Source: Streptomyces sp. Alt3 (lineage in GTDB: Bacteria; Actinomycetota; Actinomycetes; Streptomycetales; Streptomycetaceae). Taken from it: 64,000 nt of DNA. The stretch is taken from NCBI RefSeq assembly GCF_030719215.1, contig NZ_CP120983.1:1674001-1738000 (forward strand), read 5' to 3'. Positions 24,272-32,214 of this stretch are shown piece after piece. Numbering within the stretch: position 1 is the first letter of the stretch; each line of letters starts with the position of its first letter. The position numbers were made by a program, and so were the translations under genes. The notes under the pieces were generated by a model, which made no database searches, had not been told where the DNA came from, and saw nothing but the letters and a program-made list of their open reading frames with translations.

Positions 24272-25324
24272 TCAGGCAGCTCCCCGCTCGGTCGCGGTGG
24301 CCTGGGGGAGGCCGTGCAGGACGGACTCCAGGGTGTTGACCTGCTTGCACAGGCCGAACAGGCGCAGCCGGTCCACGCACGCGGCGATCAGGGCGGCGTG
24401 CTGCTCGGTGCCGGCGATCTCGCGCAGGTAGGAGAGGCGTTCGAGCACCTCGCTGCCGGAGCGCACGACCAGCTCCTTCGGGACGAACCGGTCGGCGAAG
24501 CGGATATCCGCCGGGGCCAGCGGCAGGCATCCGGCGAGTACGGCCTCGAAGATGCGCTGGGTCATCTGCCCGACGGCGGCGTACCGCTCGGGCAGCATGA
24601 GCACCGTGGCGAGGGACCGGCCGTAGACGGCGGCGGCGTCCTCGAACGGGATCCGGCCCGCGAAGCGGACGTGCGGCCAGCGGCCGGTCTTCGTCCACTT
24701 GCCGGCGACCAGGTGCTCGACGCGGGCGGCTGCCGGGGCGAAGAAGCGGTCGAAGGGCTCGTCGCGGTCGTACTGGTTGCCCACGTAGCCGAGCGCGAGA
24801 TCCCGAGGCCGCGCCGCCAGGGTGAGGGGATCGGCCTGGGCGAGGAGGTCCTCGGCGACGGGGAAGAGCAGCGAGTGCGCGCCGAGGGTCGGGGCGAGCG
24901 CGGCCTCGCAGACGCGGGCGTGGGCCGTGCGGCGCCACACGCTCTCGGCGCGCAGGGTGCGGTCCTTGTCCCAGATCACGGTGGGCGTCCGGTGCCGGGC
25001 CGTGTAGTGGTTGATGAGCTGGGCCTGCCGGTGGAGGTCGCAGGTGTGCCCCTCGCTGCCGCACACGGTGGTGTTGCGGCCGGGGATCGCCCAGCGCCAC
25101 TCCAGGAACAGGGCGTCGATGCCGGGCAGGCCGTCGTCGAAGGCGTACGCGCCGCCGAGGTCGTCACCGGCTTCGAGGCGGTCGCGGTCGGGCTGGAGGA
25201 AGACGATCTCGTGACCGCGGGCAAGGAGGGCGTCAATGAAGGGGCGGCGGTGGCTGCGGCCTCCGTCGGGGGTGTCGGTCACGCCGTTGCCGAGGAAGCC
25301 CCAGAAGCTGTATCCGATCTTCAT
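24272..25324 (-). CDS. CgeB-like glycosyltransferase
   Basis: ATG 25324 overlaps the carbamoyltransferase stop (ATGA). The 350-aa protein opens MKIGYSFWGFLGNGVTDTPD and has a GT-B type C-terminal half: LALGYVGNQYDRDEPFDRFF, VRFAGRIPFEDAAAVYGRSL, then the donor-binding-like QMTQRIFEAVLAGCLPLAP. Similar proteins (CgeB/'glycosyltransferase family protein') modify spore coat or antibiotic sugars. It likely attaches a sugar to the pathway scaffold; donor unknown. The fold call is from motif reading. Confidence 0.6.
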   Translation of the reverse strand: MKIGYSFWGFLGNGVTDTPDGGRSHRRPFIDALLARGHEIVFLQPDRDRLEAGDDLGGAYAFDDGLPGIDALFLEWRWAIPGRNTTVCGSEGHTCDLHRQAQLINHYTARHRTPTVIWDKDRTLRAESVWRRTAHARVCEAALAPTLGAHSLLFPVAEDLLAQADPLTLAARPRDLALGYVGNQYDRDEPFDRFFAPAAARVEHLVAGKWTKTGRWPHVRFAGRIPFEDAAAVYGRSLATVLMLPERYAAVGQMTQRIFEAVLAGCLPLAPADIRFADRFVPKELVVRSGSEVLERLSYLREIAGTEQHAALIAACVDRLRLFGLCKQVNTLESVLHGLPQATATERGAA

Positions 25325-27039
25325 TTGGTGATCCACCGCCCTTCGAGGAGCAGGGCGTCGAGGCCGGAGTTGGCCAGGCAGTCCAGGGCCATCTCGGGTG
25401 TCCCGCAAATCGGCTTGCCCTTGACGTTGAGGGAGGTGTTGATCAGCACGGGGATGCCGGTCCGGCGGCCGAAGGCACTCAGCACCGCGTGCATGAACGG
25501 GTTCTGCGACCGGGTGACGGTCTGCAGGCGGGAGGTGTCGTTGGCGTGCACGATGGCCGGCACCCGCTCGCGCGTCAGGTCTGTCACTCCGGAGGCCATG
25601 GACATGTACGGGGCCGGCTGGCCGAGGGTGAAGAATTCGGCGGCGCGCTCGGCGGGGACCATGGGGGCGAAGGGCCGGAACGGCTCGCGGAACTTCACGG
25701 TGGCGTTGAGCCGCTCGACGACGCCGGGCTCCAGCGGGGAGGCGAGGATCGAGCGGTTGCCCAGGGCGCGCGGTCCGGCTTCGACCCCTCCCTGGAAGAG
25801 TCCGGCGATCATGCCGTGGGCGAGCTGGTCGGCGAGGAACTCGGCGGTCTCGATGCCGAGGGTCTTCTGGCGGAGGCCGGGCCAGGCGGTCAGGTCGAGG
25901 GGCTGGTCCTCATATGAGGGGCCGAGGTAACAGTGGCGGGCGATGCCGGCGACCGGGCGAGGGCTGCGCCCATCGACGTGTACGGCGAGGGCGGCCCCGA
26001 TGGCGGTTCCGGCGTCTCCGGGTGCCGGCGGGACGAACACCTCGTCGAAGATGTCAGCCTCGATGATCTTCCCGATGCTGACGCAGTTCGTGGCGACGCC
26101 GCCGCCCACGCACAGGCGCCGGGAGTCGGTGAGCACACGGGCGCGGCGGGCGAGGTGAACCATCACCTGCTCGGTCCGCTCCTGGAGGGCAGCCGCCAGG
26201 TCTCGGTGGACGTCGGTGAGCGGCTCGTTCGGGTGCCGCTCGGGGCAGGTCTCGGCGACGAACCACCGGGATGTCCTCGGGTATCCCGAGGTGAGGGTGC
26301 GCGTCGGGAAGTAGCCGGGGTGGATGCGGAAGCCCGTGGCCGTCGTGCGGACGGCCGTGGTGAACAGGTGCCGGAAGCGGGCGGGGTCGCCAAGGGCGGC
26401 CAGCGCCATGACGGTCCCTTCCTCGTCGCCACGCCTCCAGCCCAGGTGCTCGGTGACGGCGCCGTACACGTACCCGAGGGAGGCCGGGTCGTTGATCGCT
26501 TCCAAGGGCTGGAGGCGGGGGTGCTGGATGCCGTGGCCGTGGGCGATGGTGGTGGTCTGCCGCTCGCCGAGGCTGTCGACCACGAGTACGGCGGCTTCCT
26601 CCCAGCCGGAGGCAGCGAAGGCCGTGAGCTGGTGGGCTCGGTGGTGCAGGACCGGTGTGACGCGGGCCGAGGGGAACTGGCTGCCAAGGACGCGCAGCCG
26701 CCGCCGGGTCCGCAGGGCGACCTTGGCGAACCCGTGAGCGCGGGCAAGGCTGCGGTCGCGGGTCATCGGCGACAGCGCCATGCGCAGGGCAGCGGGCGAC
26801 TCGGCGAGGTAGCGGACGGGCTGGAAGTTGTAGGCGACGGCGTCCACGTCGCTGGCACTCAGCTTGGCCTGGTCGAGGAGCCACCCCACGGCGCGGGCCG
26901 GGTAGAGCTTGGTGTGCTTCTGCGCGGAGAGGCGTTCCTCCTCGACGAAGCCGACGAGTTCACCGTCCACGAGAAGGGCGGCCGACGAGTCGTGGGTGTA
27001 CGAGCACAGGCCGAGGACGACGGAGGGGGTGCGCTTCAT
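25321..27039 (-). CDS. O-carbamoyltransferase (TobZ/CmcH-type)
   Basis: I use ATG 27039 (MKRTPSVVLGLCSYTHDSSA), with AAGGTG 9-10 nt upstream; GTG 27051, overlapping the previous stop as GTGA, is the alternative. 572 aa, the usual family length. The Kae1-like domain has G-L-x-S-Y-T-H-D-S-S-A-A near the N terminus, metal-ligand HHRAHQLTAF, VVDSLGERQ and CVGGGVATNC; the C-terminal domain has QGGVEAGPRALGNRSIL and INTSLNVKGKPI. By family it transfers carbamoyl from carbamoyl phosphate, via carbamoyl-AMP, to a hydroxyl of a sugar or nucleoside. Confidence 0.9.
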   Translation of the reverse strand: MKRTPSVVLGLCSYTHDSSAALLVDGELVGFVEEERLSAQKHTKLYPARAVGWLLDQAKLSASDVDAVAYNFQPVRYLAESPAALRMALSPMTRDRSLARAHGFAKVALRTRRRLRVLGSQFPSARVTPVLHHRAHQLTAFAASGWEEAAVLVVDSLGERQTTTIAHGHGIQHPRLQPLEAINDPASLGYVYGAVTEHLGWRRGDEEGTVMALAALGDPARFRHLFTTAVRTTATGFRIHPGYFPTRTLTSGYPRTSRWFVAETCPERHPNEPLTDVHRDLAAALQERTEQVMVHLARRARVLTDSRRLCVGGGVATNCVSIGKIIEADIFDEVFVPPAPGDAGTAIGAALAVHVDGRSPRPVAGIARHCYLGPSYEDQPLDLTAWPGLRQKTLGIETAEFLADQLAHGMIAGLFQGGVEAGPRALGNRSILASPLEPGVVERLNATVKFREPFRPFAPMVPAERAAEFFTLGQPAPYMSMASGVTDLTRERVPAIVHANDTSRLQTVTRSQNPFMHAVLSAFGRRTGIPVLINTSLNVKGKPICGTPEMALDCLANSGLDALLLEGRWITK

Positions 27040-27047
27040 GGCGGCGG

Positions 27048-27998
27048 TCACCTTGCCCCGGCCGTCGCGGCGCGATTGGTCGAGCGTCGCTCCAGCTCTC
27101 CGTACCAGGCGGTGAGGGCCTGGCCGAGGGGCCCGTCGACCGTGTCGGCCGCCCGCCACGCCTGCTCGCGCTTGCCGTCCTTCCACAGCCGGTAGCTGCG
27201 CAGGGTCTCGGCCATCGCGTCCCAGCCGGGGTGGCCGGTCACGTCACGGGCCTCGACCTGGTCGAGCAGGCCGTCGAAGCCGTTCCAGGGTGTTCGCAGG
27301 TCGGGCATGATCTCACTCGCCGGCAGCGAGGTGAGCGTGTCGGCCTGCTCGATGTGTTCGTCGTAGATGTGCAGCGAGCCGATGTGCAGGTGGAACTCGC
27401 CGAGTTCCGCGTCGAGCCATCCGGCCACCAGCTCGTGCAGCACGGTGTAGAAGAACACGTCGTACGGCATGCCGATCCATACGTCCTGGCCGCGCATCGT
27501 GGTCGCCATGTGCAGGCGGCCGGCGCGCAGGTGGAACCGGAATCCGAGGGTGCAGGGCACGTCCTTGTGCCCGACGGCGTCCTGGGCCGGGTCGTAGAGC
27601 TGGATCAGGGCTCGCCGGGAGTCGGGGTCGGCCTGGAGGATCTCGACGACGCGGGCGAGCTGGTCGACCTTGCCGGCCCAGTTCCGCATCCTGGGGCCGT
27701 ACGCCCCCAGGAGGACGCCTTCGTCGGCGAACTGCCGCAGCCGGTTGTTGTAGTCGAAGATCCACGATGCGTCGGATCCGGACAGGTGCCAGACCGTCTC
27801 GGCGACGGCGAAGGCCGGATTCACGATGCGGGCGGGCGGGGCGTAGAGCAGGCGGGCACGCGGCTGGGTGAGCAGCAGGTGCACGTCGCGGACTTCGTGG
27901 GTGGCCATGCCCCGGGGGCTGATCTTCTCGCCGGATTTGGCCAGCGTGACGGCGCCGGAGAACAGCTCGGCGATGCTGTCGGCCGTAAGGGATGTCAT
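27048..27998 (-). CDS. thymidylate-synthase-fold enzyme, probable CMP/dCMP (hydroxy)methylase
   Basis: ATG 27998 overlaps the upstream stop (ATGA). 316 aa. Catalytic Cys149 lies in D-V-P-C-T-L-G-F-R-F; phosphate-binding Arg128-Arg129 in DPDSRR; H210-I-Y212 matches the H-x-Y of TS. Where dUMP enzymes have Asn in G-x-P-F-N, this has Asp180 (GMPYDVFFY). An Asp here is the mark of cytosine-nucleotide enzymes such as T4 dCMP hydroxymethylase and the mildiomycin CMP hydroxymethylase. It should therefore act on CMP or dCMP with a folate C1 donor. It fits with the CTP-using KdsB in the same operon. Confidence 0.75.
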   Translation of the reverse strand: MTSLTADSIAELFSGAVTLAKSGEKISPRGMATHEVRDVHLLLTQPRARLLYAPPARIVNPAFAVAETVWHLSGSDASWIFDYNNRLRQFADEGVLLGAYGPRMRNWAGKVDQLARVVEILQADPDSRRALIQLYDPAQDAVGHKDVPCTLGFRFHLRAGRLHMATTMRGQDVWIGMPYDVFFYTVLHELVAGWLDAELGEFHLHIGSLHIYDEHIEQADTLTSLPASEIMPDLRTPWNGFDGLLDQVEARDVTGHPGWDAMAETLRSYRLWKDGKREQAWRAADTVDGPLGQALTAWYGELERRSTNRAATAGAR

Positions 27999-29842
27999 CG
28001 GACGGATGCTCCTTCGTCCTTGGGCGACGCAGCGGCGCCCGGGTGGTGGTGGGTGGAGTCGTCGGCCCTCGGGCCGGAGGTGGCCCGGTCGGTGATGAGT
28101 CGGGCGATCCGAGCGGCGCTGTCTCCGCGCCACCGGCAGACCGCGTCCAGGGCCGCCCGCGGGATCGGCGCGGGGCCCCCGCGCACGCCGGAGAGTGCTT
28201 CGGCGACCTCACCGGTGGCCTCGCATCGGGTCGCCAGTCCGTGACCGGCCAGACCCAGGGTGCGTTCGCCCGGCGGGCCGATTTCGAGGACCGGGATGCC
28301 GAGCAGCGCGGCTTCGATCCCGCACGTCGAGTACGCGCTCGCTACTGCGTCAGCGCCGGCGAGGCAGCCTCGTGCTCCGACCCGGGGATCGGCCACCGCG
28401 AGGGGCGTCCCGCCGGCCCGCTTCACCAGAGCGTTGAAGGCGTCGGCTCCCTGCGCCGGGTGTGGAGCGATGACGAGCCCCCAGTCGCCGTCCGCCTCGG
28501 CGAGCCCGTCCAGGAGGAGGTCCGCGTGGGAGTTGAGGTGATCGGGGTTGAAGGGCTGGCAGGCCCACACCGCGATCCGGGCGGGCGCGCGGCGGCCCCC
28601 CGAGGCGAGCAGCTTCTCCAGGTATCGGCGCTGTGCCTGGCGGCTCAGGCCGGCGAGGACGTCGAAGCGGGGCTGCCCGAGGACGTGCACCTCGGCCTCG
28701 GGGTGGCGCGCCCACCCTCGGCCCAGGGCGAGGTCCCGCTCGCCCATGACGATGATGTCGCGGCTGTGCAGGGCCGGCCAGGCGACCGATTCCGCCGTCC
28801 AGGCCCCGTGCTGGACGTGAACCGAGTTCGCCCCGCGCCGCTCGGCGGCGTGCGCGGCCAGCACGCCCAGGGGGCTGGTGTCGTTGCTCAGCAGGACGGT
28901 GTGCGGCCGGGTGCTCGACAACATGTCGTCGAGCCAGCTCTCCGCCCGCACCACCGTCCGCCACGATGGCTGGGTGCAGCCCCCGCTGGTCTCCAAGAGC
29001 ACCGACAGAAGCCTTATGAGCCGGGCCAGTTGGACACCGTGGCCTTCCACCTGGACGACTTGCTCGTCGTCGGGACGGTGGAGGCCCTCGGCGGTGCCGG
29101 AGAGGGTGAAGAGGTCACTCGGGGCCGAGCGCAGCTCGATACCCGTGACCGATCCCGCGCTGCACCGCTCGGCGGCATCAGTGGCGAGATCGAGCAGGAG
29201 ACTCCTCTGCCCGCCGCGCGCCAGTTCGGCGAGAACCGGGGTCAGCGTGGCTGCGTGACGGGAGGTCCACGACAGCGCCAGAACGTCCTGCCGTCCGAGA
29301 TCCGAGGGGAGCGGACTCGGCTCCGTGTTCGCCGTACTCGTCCGGGCGCGGTTGCGGAGCTGGGCGGAGCGGGTCGGGTTGTGCGGTGCCGCAGCACCGA
29401 GCACGTACGCGACGCCGGACCACGTCACGGTGTAGGCCAGGTACTCACGCGAGCTGCTCGAACGCAGTCCCACGAGTCCTTCGTACGGGGCCAGGGTCAG
29501 GGGCCCTGGGGTCGAGGCGAACGGTGCCCAGCCGTTCAGGGCCAGGAGCTTGCGCACGATCTCGGCGACGAAGCGTCGCACGGGGACGTGCTGGACGTGG
29601 AGCCAGCCGGCTCCGCCCGGGGTGGAGGCCAGTGTGGCGCTGTAGTGGTCGAGGGCTGCCATGACGTCTTCGACGCCGGAGCGCAGTACCTGCTTGTCGA
29701 CGGTCGTTGCTTCCAGGTTCGTGGTGTGGACGTGGTCGGTTCGCGCGTGCGCCAGGGCACCGGTTCCCACGAGAGCCCACATCGGCTTCCCGGTGTTGGT
29801 GGAGCGGACCAGGCCGAGGCCGCCAGTCGTGCGGGGACTCAC
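27995..29842 (-). CDS. GT-B transferase resembling capsule/CDP-glycerol-type transferases
   Basis: GTG 29842 overlaps the HAD stop as GTGA; 615 aa. The C-terminal half has a GT-B/KpsC- or CDP-glycerophosphotransferase-like run: VLLSNDTSPLGVLAAHAAER, SVHVQHGAWTAESVAWPALH, VHVLGQPRFDVLAGL, LVIAPHPAQGADAFNALVKR and ADAVASAYSTCGIEAALLGI followed by EIGPP. The H-x-G-x-W and late S-T-x-x-x-E motifs are those of CMP-sugar and CDP-polyol transferases. The N-terminal ~250 residues are novel to me. Probably transfers the CMP-activated sugar made via the KdsB-like enzyme. Confidence 0.5.
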   Translation of the reverse strand: MSPRTTGGLGLVRSTNTGKPMWALVGTGALAHARTDHVHTTNLEATTVDKQVLRSGVEDVMAALDHYSATLASTPGGAGWLHVQHVPVRRFVAEIVRKLLALNGWAPFASTPGPLTLAPYEGLVGLRSSSSREYLAYTVTWSGVAYVLGAAAPHNPTRSAQLRNRARTSTANTEPSPLPSDLGRQDVLALSWTSRHAATLTPVLAELARGGQRSLLLDLATDAAERCSAGSVTGIELRSAPSDLFTLSGTAEGLHRPDDEQVVQVEGHGVQLARLIRLLSVLLETSGGCTQPSWRTVVRAESWLDDMLSSTRPHTVLLSNDTSPLGVLAAHAAERRGANSVHVQHGAWTAESVAWPALHSRDIIVMGERDLALGRGWARHPEAEVHVLGQPRFDVLAGLSRQAQRRYLEKLLASGGRRAPARIAVWACQPFNPDHLNSHADLLLDGLAEADGDWGLVIAPHPAQGADAFNALVKRAGGTPLAVADPRVGARGCLAGADAVASAYSTCGIEAALLGIPVLEIGPPGERTLGLAGHGLATRCEATGEVAEALSGVRGGPAPIPRAALDAVCRWRGDSAARIARLITDRATSGPRADDSTHHHPGAAASPKDEGASVR

Positions 29843-30534
29843 ACCGTGCTCCCCTCGACGAGCTGCTTGGCGGGGAGGAGGAGGCTCAGCAGTTCCTTGG
29901 GCGACGCGGCCGTCTCGGGGTCGGGAGCCGTCGGCTGCCCGTAGCCCCATGCAGCGTGTACATAGGGGACGCCGGCGCGTGCGGCCGACTCCTGGTCGAC
30001 CGCCATGTCACCCACGTAGACGGCGGAGGCAGGGTCGACTCCCAGGTCGACCAGCGCCAGGAGGAGCGGGTCCGGGGCCGGCTTCGTCCGGCCCGCTCCT
30101 GCGGGCGTGCGGATGGTCGCGAAGGGACACCCGAGGCGCGCGAGGAGCGGGGCCGCCCGGTCGACGTGCTTGGACGTCACGACGCCCAGCCGCCAGTCGG
30201 CGGCCACGAAGGCGTGGAGCGTCTCGACGATGCCGGCGAACTCCTCCGCGAGATGCGCGGTGGCCACGGACTCCGCCTCGTACGTCTGGCGGACCGCCTC
30301 GGTGTCAGTCAGGCCCAATCGCTGCATGATGTCCCCGAACTCGCGACCCAGGTGGCGCTCGTAGTCGCGGAAGGGGAGCGCGACGCCATGGAACTCCTGG
30401 ACCCTCTGCCACGCCTTCCGCATCACCGGACGCGTGTCGAGCAGGACGCCGTCGAGGTCTAGAAGAAGAGCGCGCGACCTGTGGTCGCTCGGCGCGGCCG
30501 GAGCCGGTGGCGATTCGTGAGTGGGAACGGTCAT
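29839..30534 (-). CDS. HAD-superfamily phosphatase
   Basis: ATG 30534 has GAGAGG at proper spacing; ATG 30540 is too close to it. 231 aa with D26-L-D28-G-V at the N terminus (nucleophile and acid), VVTSKHVDRAAPLL (motif II Thr/Ser), TKPAPDP (motif III Lys) and VYVGDMAVDQESAARAG (motif IV Asp). The phosphoglycolate-phosphatase/Kdo-8-P-phosphatase-like subgroup is plausible. It is the first long gene of the leftward operon and may dephosphorylate the sugar acid that KdsB activates. Confidence 0.85.
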   Translation of the reverse strand: MTVPTHESPPAPAAPSDHRSRALLLDLDGVLLDTRPVMRKAWQRVQEFHGVALPFRDYERHLGREFGDIMQRLGLTDTEAVRQTYEAESVATAHLAEEFAGIVETLHAFVAADWRLGVVTSKHVDRAAPLLARLGCPFATIRTPAGAGRTKPAPDPLLLALVDLGVDPASAVYVGDMAVDQESAARAGVPYVHAAWGYGQPTAPDPETAASPKELLSLLLPAKQLVEGSTV

Positions 30535-30619
30535 GATCATCCTCTCGTCAGGGTGGCTGTTGCGCCTCAGGGGGCCGAGGCCGGCTCGAGTTCCAACTCG
30601 GGATACCGGGCCGGGCCAA

Positions 30620-30874
30620 TCAGGCCGCTTCCTGCGGGTCGTCAGTCGAAGGCGAGACCGATCCGTTCGGCGCGGCCGGCAGGCGCGAGAGCCAGTGAAA
30701 GCACGAGAGGTTGAAGCCACGCCCCCGAACCTCACCGGCGGGCACGGCGAAGAGATCGATGCCCTCTTCGCTGGGCGCCGATGGGGCGGCCTCCCGGATG
30801 GCGAGGAGCGCTTCGCCCTGCTCGCGGTGCGGCAGGAGGCGCGGCGCACGATCGGTGTGTCCCTCGAAAGTCAT
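30620..30874 (-). CDS. small hypothetical protein, 84 aa
   Basis: ATG 30874 with GAGGG upstream. MTFEGHTDRAPRLLPHREQG is followed by an acidic segment (PSEEGIDLFAVPAGEVRG), a hydrophobic/aromatic stretch GRGFNLSCFHWLSRLP and a short Ser/Pro/acid tail. A peptide-precursor reading (leader with aromatic Cys-containing core) is conceivable, but no RiPP enzyme is adjacent. Located 85 bp before the HAD phosphatase in the same direction, so it may lead the operon. Function unknown. Confidence 0.4.
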   Translation of the reverse strand: MTFEGHTDRAPRLLPHREQGEALLAIREAAPSAPSEEGIDLFAVPAGEVRGRGFNLSCFHWLSRLPAAPNGSVSPSTDDPQEAA

Positions 30875-30887
30875 GGTCAGCCCTCGG

Positions 30888-30986
30888 TCAGGTGTATTTG
30901 AAGGTGAAGGCGAGCGCGACGCTCGCGGTGGCGATCAGGGCGATCTGGGCGCTGATCTGCCGCCAGCCCCAGCCCTTCCTGTCCAT
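30888..30986 (-). CDS. 32-aa single-membrane-span peptide
   Basis: ATG 30986 to stop 30888. The peptide begins MDRKGWGWRQISAQ and continues IALIATASVALAFTFKYT: a basic/aromatic N terminus and one hydrophobic segment, a reasonable small membrane protein. Its stop lies 13 bp before the next gene's ATG. The ribosome site is weak, so this is a low-confidence call. Confidence 0.35.
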   Translation of the reverse strand: MDRKGWGWRQISAQIALIATASVALAFTFKYT

Positions 30987-31004
30987 CCAGAGCAGTGGAC
31001 GCCT

Positions 31005-31610
31005 TCAAGTCGGCGCGACGGGCTCCTCGGAGATCACGAGGTGGAGAAACGCCCGGCAGTGCTCGCCCAGATGTTTAATCACGGCGTGGTACTCGTCGTC
31101 ATCGGAGCTGATGTTGTGCCGGTCGAGGACCATAACGCCGTCGGCCAAGCCCTCGCGGAGCTGCCGCTCGGCTTCCCGCCAACCAGGTCGATCCCAAGGC
31201 GGCATGTAGACGCCCTGGCTCGCACTGGACGCCGGGAAGTACGTCGTGGTCACCGGGACAGCCACATCGTGGAGCCGGGCGGCGATCGCGTAACCGAGCT
31301 GGTCGGCCTCAGCCTGCAGCGTCCCCCAGTCCTCGTCGGGTCGGGTTCTCGGACTCGGTACCAAGCTGTACGCCAGCACACGCAGCGGCTGATCGTCCTG
31401 CGTGTCAACGACCTGTCGGTAGAAGTGCTGTCGGATGCCTCCGAGATGGCCAGCTCGGGACTGGCGCTTCACCGGGAGAGGTGCAGGGCCCTCTCGGGTG
31501 TCATTGCCAGCAATCGGCGACCCACCGCCCGTGTGCTTCTCACGCCCCCGGTCGAAGGCAACGAGGCTCAACACGTCAGGTCCGTGCTTGACTGCGTCGT
31601 GCGGCGACAT
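31005..31610 (-). CDS. unknown protein, partner of regulatory HATPase
   Basis: ATG 31610 (MSPHDAVKHGPDVLSLVAFD) with GGAGG upstream; it overlaps the end of the HATPase gene by 43 bp. The 201-aa protein has an LRVLAYSLVPSPRTRPDEDW then LQAEADQLGYAIAARLHDVA stretch, reminiscent of the N-terminal fold of serine recombinases (a catalytic-type segment followed by a long helix), but no clear catalytic Ser is seen. Similar genes lie next to XRE/HATPase pairs in Streptomyces. Function unknown. Confidence 0.5.
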   Translation of the reverse strand: MSPHDAVKHGPDVLSLVAFDRGREKHTGGGSPIAGNDTREGPAPLPVKRQSRAGHLGGIRQHFYRQVVDTQDDQPLRVLAYSLVPSPRTRPDEDWGTLQAEADQLGYAIAARLHDVAVPVTTTYFPASSASQGVYMPPWDRPGWREAERQLREGLADGVMVLDRHNISSDDDEYHAVIKHLGEHCRAFLHLVISEEPVAPT

Positions 31611-32086
31611 GGAGGTGCCTCCGTGAGAGTGGGGATGACCGCGTACGTAGTTCGGCCGCCGCCCGCGACGCCCCACCGAAGCGACAGGCAGGCGACGAGG
31701 TGCAGCCCTCGACCACCGAGGCTGGCGGCACTTGCACGTCGTCGCCTCGCCGGTGCGGTGCTGTCGTCAGTGACTCGGATTCGAAGCTCGTGGTCGTCGT
31801 ATCGCAGTCGCAGTCGGACATCCCCGGAACCGTGGATGATCGCGTTGGATACCAACTCCGAGACGACGAGCCGGGCGTCTTCTGCCGACGCCTCCGGCAA
31901 CGACCACTGCTTCAGGACGGTGGCCGTGGTTCGTCGTGCATGAGCGACGTGCTTATCCACCGGCTTCATGACCATCTCGAAGACGTGAGAGGCCAGTGGA
32001 CACCGAGCGGTCGCGGCGCCGACGACGTGGGCGCCACCGTCGTCGCCCCCAGGTCGGGGTGGCGATGCTGTCCGGTGCGTGGTCAT
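31568..32086 (-). CDS. RsbW-like ATP-binding regulatory protein
   Basis: Start uncertain: ATG 32086 is used, 32092 or 31967 (MKPVDKHVAHARRTTATVLK) are alternatives. The HATPase core is unmistakable: ARLVVSELVSNAIIHGSGDV (N box) and LRIRVTDDSTAPARR (G1), then GGRGLHLVACLSLRWGV (G2). This is the short serine-kinase/anti-sigma type very common in Streptomyces, often paired with XRE regulators. It diverges from the XRE/TPR gene at 32215. Confidence 0.75.
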   Translation of the reverse strand: MTTHRTASPPRPGGDDGGAHVVGAATARCPLASHVFEMVMKPVDKHVAHARRTTATVLKQWSLPEASAEDARLVVSELVSNAIIHGSGDVRLRLRYDDHELRIRVTDDSTAPARRRRASAASLGGRGLHLVACLSLRWGVAGGGRTTYAVIPTLTEAPPCRRTTQSSTDLTC

Positions 32087-32092
32087 GCGCAT

Positions 32093-32214
32093 ATCGCACC
32101 GTGGCTGCGCGATCCGGAACAGGGGAAACCGGAGGGGGGAATTTTTTGTCAAGGGGGAAAAACAGGGGGAGTTGAGGGGAGTATTGGCTCTCTCCCACGG
32201 ATAGGGTCAGACTC
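32093..32214. promoter_or_regulatory. divergent promoter region
   Basis: The gap between the HATPase and XRE genes contains an atypically AT-rich core, GGAATTTTTTGTCAAGGGGG around 32137-32157, with long purine runs on either side. TTGTCA at 32147 could be a -35 box for the rightward gene. Exact promoters cannot be fixed by eye. Confidence 0.3.

Noticed and set aside
24314..25930. 538-codon plus-strand frame
   Set aside because: Antisense of the CgeB-like and carbamoyltransferase genes; no domain and no ribosome site.
27992..29944. 650-codon open frame on the plus strand opposite the GT-B transferase gene
   Set aside because: Arg/Gly/Ala-rich, no recognisable motif, and the opposite strand has clear motifs with GTGA coupling at both ends.
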